Under the pieces are notes generated by a model that did not search any database, was not told the DNA's origin, and worked only from the letters and a program-made list of their open reading frames with translations. The position numbers and the translations under genes are program-made. From positions 1 through 8,179 of the forward strand of contig CAAENL010000143.1 in NCBI GenBank assembly GCA_900757335.1: a stretch of 8,179 nt of DNA, written 5' to 3'. Origin of the DNA: Clostridia bacterium (lineage in GTDB: Bacteria > Bacillota > Clostridia > Oscillospirales > Acutalibacteraceae). Shown piece by piece: positions 7,296 through 8,179 of this stretch (position 1 is the stretch's first letter; each line of letters begins with the position of its first letter).

Positions 7296-7325
7296 TCCCT
7301 CGATAGATTTGTCGAGGGAAGTTTT
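7296..7325 (+). terminator. Intrinsic terminator of ftsZ (first array hairpin)
   Basis: TCCCTCGA (7296-7303) pairs perfectly with TCGAGGGA (7312-7319) around the 8-base loop TAGATTTG, followed by AGTTTTG. It starts 7 bases after the ftsZ stop. The T run is short and begins two bases after the stem, so efficiency is uncertain. The same hairpin recurs 191 and 382 bases downstream. Confidence 0.75.
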
Positions 7326-7402
7326 GTATAAAAATCACTTTATAATCAAGCAGTTCTTAAAATCTTAAACAATTGAAATATTTAATTTTCCAAACTGAAA
7401 AT

Positions 7403-7510
7403 AAACTTAGCAAATTACAAAAATAGCACACTAGAAGAAATTAATACAAAAAATCAAAACACATCTATAAATATTTAATATTTTAATTCCTCAATAGATT
7501 TGCCGAGAAA
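7403..7510. repeat. 191-base-period array, copy 1 of the 108-base core
   Basis: This stretch aligns without gaps to 7594-7701 at an offset of exactly 191 bases, about 80% identical by hand count (roughly 21 differences in 108). The segment 7421-7448 is identical over 28 bases to 7612-7639. The core ends in a decayed version of the ftsZ terminator hairpin (7487-7510) with the same TAGATTTG loop. Several stem pairs are lost. One outer C-G pair is replaced by T-A (7488-7509). No open frame or known element was recognised. Confidence 0.85.
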
Positions 7511-7593
7511 AAATTGTTTTACACAAAAACTACTCTCTAGATGAGTAATTTATAAAAAATTAAACAATAAACAAAAATTCAGTGTGCTAAAAC

Positions 7594-7701
7594 AAACTTA
7601 GCGACCTACATAAATAGCACACTAGAAGAAATTAATACAGAAAAACAAAACTGCACTATAAATATCCAATGTTTTAGCCCGTCGATAGATTTGTCGAGGG
7701 A
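7594..7701. repeat. 191-base-period array, copy 2 of the 108-base core
   Basis: Second copy of the core. Its end hairpin is better preserved: CCC-G-TCGA (7678-7685) pairs with TCGAGGG (7694-7700) apart from a bulged G at 7681, again around TAGATTTG, and AATTTTC follows. Overlapping the start of the core, AGTGTGCTA (7581-7589) and TAGCACACT (7615-7623) form a perfect 9-base inverted repeat that copy 1 lacks. The region between the cores (7511-7593) matches its counterpart (7320-7402) only weakly, though the lengths agree. Confidence 0.85.
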
Positions 7702-8003
7702 ATTTTCAGTAGGCATTCAAAACAAGGAACAATACTATAAAAATGTTTTAAAATGAAGTAAAAAAATAATTCTCCCTCATAGCCTTGAAATAACATATCC
7801 AAATATTTACTATAAACAAAAAAGTTAGCAGCAATCTAATGTTTCATCACAATTTAAATTAGTATGCAATTTTATAGTTCGATAAAAAATAAGCAGTAAA
7901 ATTTTTAATAAACAACTCAAAAAAATTGAAACAAAACAAATCCGAAAGATTTTTCGTAAATTTGACGTGTTACTATAAATTTCAGTTAATCCAAAATACA
8001 AAA
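7702..8003. other. AT-rich intergenic region without a recognised gene
   Basis: No credible coding frame is seen on either strand. A small hairpin, CGAAA (7943-7947) with TTTCG (7952-7956), lacks a T tail. A segment around 7824-7861 weakly resembles the array core, but not beyond what AT-rich sequence could give by chance. The stretch separates two convergent genes. Confidence 0.5.
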
Positions 8004-8043
8004 TCGCTTATGAAAACTAAAGTAAAAACTTTTTCATAAGCGA
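8004..8043 (-). terminator. Terminator of the right-edge phosphatase-like gene
   Basis: TCGCTTATGAAAA (8004-8016) and TTTTCATAAGCGA (8031-8043) form a perfect 13-base stem. An inner AGT/ACT stem (8021-8023, 8028-8030) extends it past a 4-base bulge. On the minus strand it is followed by TTTTGTATTTT (8003-7993). It lies 68 bases after the stop codon at 8112. The plus-strand side is less U-rich, so minus is the likely direction. Confidence 0.8.
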
Positions 8044-8111
8044 ATTATTCGTATAAATTTTTATAAATATTTTAAAACCGATATTTATACCAAAATAAAT
8101 TCATTGAAAAA

Positions 8112-8179
8112 TTATCGAGCGTTTTTTGAAATTTTTATTACAGCTGCAGTAATATCATCGTCGTGGTATTCTTTTCGCA
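8112..8179 (-). CDS. C-terminal end of a probable PPM/SpoIIE-type phosphatase
   Basis: Only the last 21 whole codons and the stop (TAA at 8114-8112) are visible; the gene continues off the right edge. The readable end is RKEYHDDDITAAVIKISKNAR. An Asp-Asp-Ile-Thr motif followed by a short hydrophobic strand near the C-terminus is characteristic of the metal-dependent PPM phosphatase fold, where the aspartate binds a metal ion; SpoIIE and RsbU-like proteins usually read DDxT, and PrpC-like proteins DN(I/M)T. The DDIT form leans toward the SpoIIE/RsbU side. If so, it would dephosphorylate an anti-sigma-antagonist or another phosphoprotein. The other two minus-strand frames meet stop codons within this stretch, and a strong terminator follows this frame, which supports it. 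The evidence is short, so the family call is moderate and the specific role unknown. Confidence 0.55.
   Translation of the reverse strand, partial: RKEYHDDDITAAVIKISKNAR

Noticed and set aside
7403..7701. Repeat array considered as CRISPR or as insertion-sequence ends
   Set aside because: The repeats are 108 bases with diverged copies and a 191-base period, unlike CRISPR; no transposase frame, terminal inverted repeats or target duplication was seen.
8062..8089. AT-only inverted repeat TATAAATAT/ATATTTATA near the right edge, considered as an operator
   Set aside because: Wholly A/T arms in very AT-rich DNA, with an overlapping alternative pairing (8051-8058 with 8083-8090), are expected by chance.

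Overview
The window comes from a low-GC Gram-positive bacterium, most likely a member of Clostridia. SecA carries the long insertion after its GRGTD motif that is common in clostridial SecA proteins. The FtsZ N-terminus, AGGAGG-type ribosome binding sites, extended -10 promoters and very AT-rich spacers fit as well. A placement near the Oscillospirales is only an impression from recalled protein sequences; nothing here proves a genus.

Layout from left to right. Positions 1-385 (minus) hold the first 128 codons of a secreted amidase_2-type peptidoglycan amidase, with a strong promoter just upstream. A terminator at 457-494 ends the secA transcript. secA (515-3127, minus) encodes the preprotein translocase ATPase. 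A 283-base spacer with two inverted repeats separates secA from a divergent GNAT acetyltransferase gene (3411-3917, plus). That gene runs convergently into gpsA (3927-4892, minus, TTG start), with only 9 bases between the stop codons. Upstream of gpsA is a gene for a 273-residue exported protein that I do not recognise (4964-5785, minus). A 405-base AT-rich spacer carries divergent promoters for this gene and for ftsZ (6191-7288, plus). Downstream of ftsZ lies about 820 bases without a credible gene. It contains a terminator hairpin and a repeat array with an exact 191-base period. The right end has the hairpin terminator and last 21 codons of a minus-strand gene whose DDIT motif suggests a PPM/SpoIIE-type phosphatase.

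The genes cover envelope and division housekeeping: export (SecA), wall cleavage (amidase), phospholipid precursor supply (GpsA) and the division ring (FtsZ). They look like separate transcription units rather than one operon: the strands alternate, and most genes have their own promoter or terminator. gpsA may also receive read-through from the unknown gene. No tRNA, rRNA, CRISPR, transposase or phage structural gene was seen.

The least ordinary parts are the 191-base periodic array after ftsZ and the unrecognised exported protein. I found no clear new multi-gene system.
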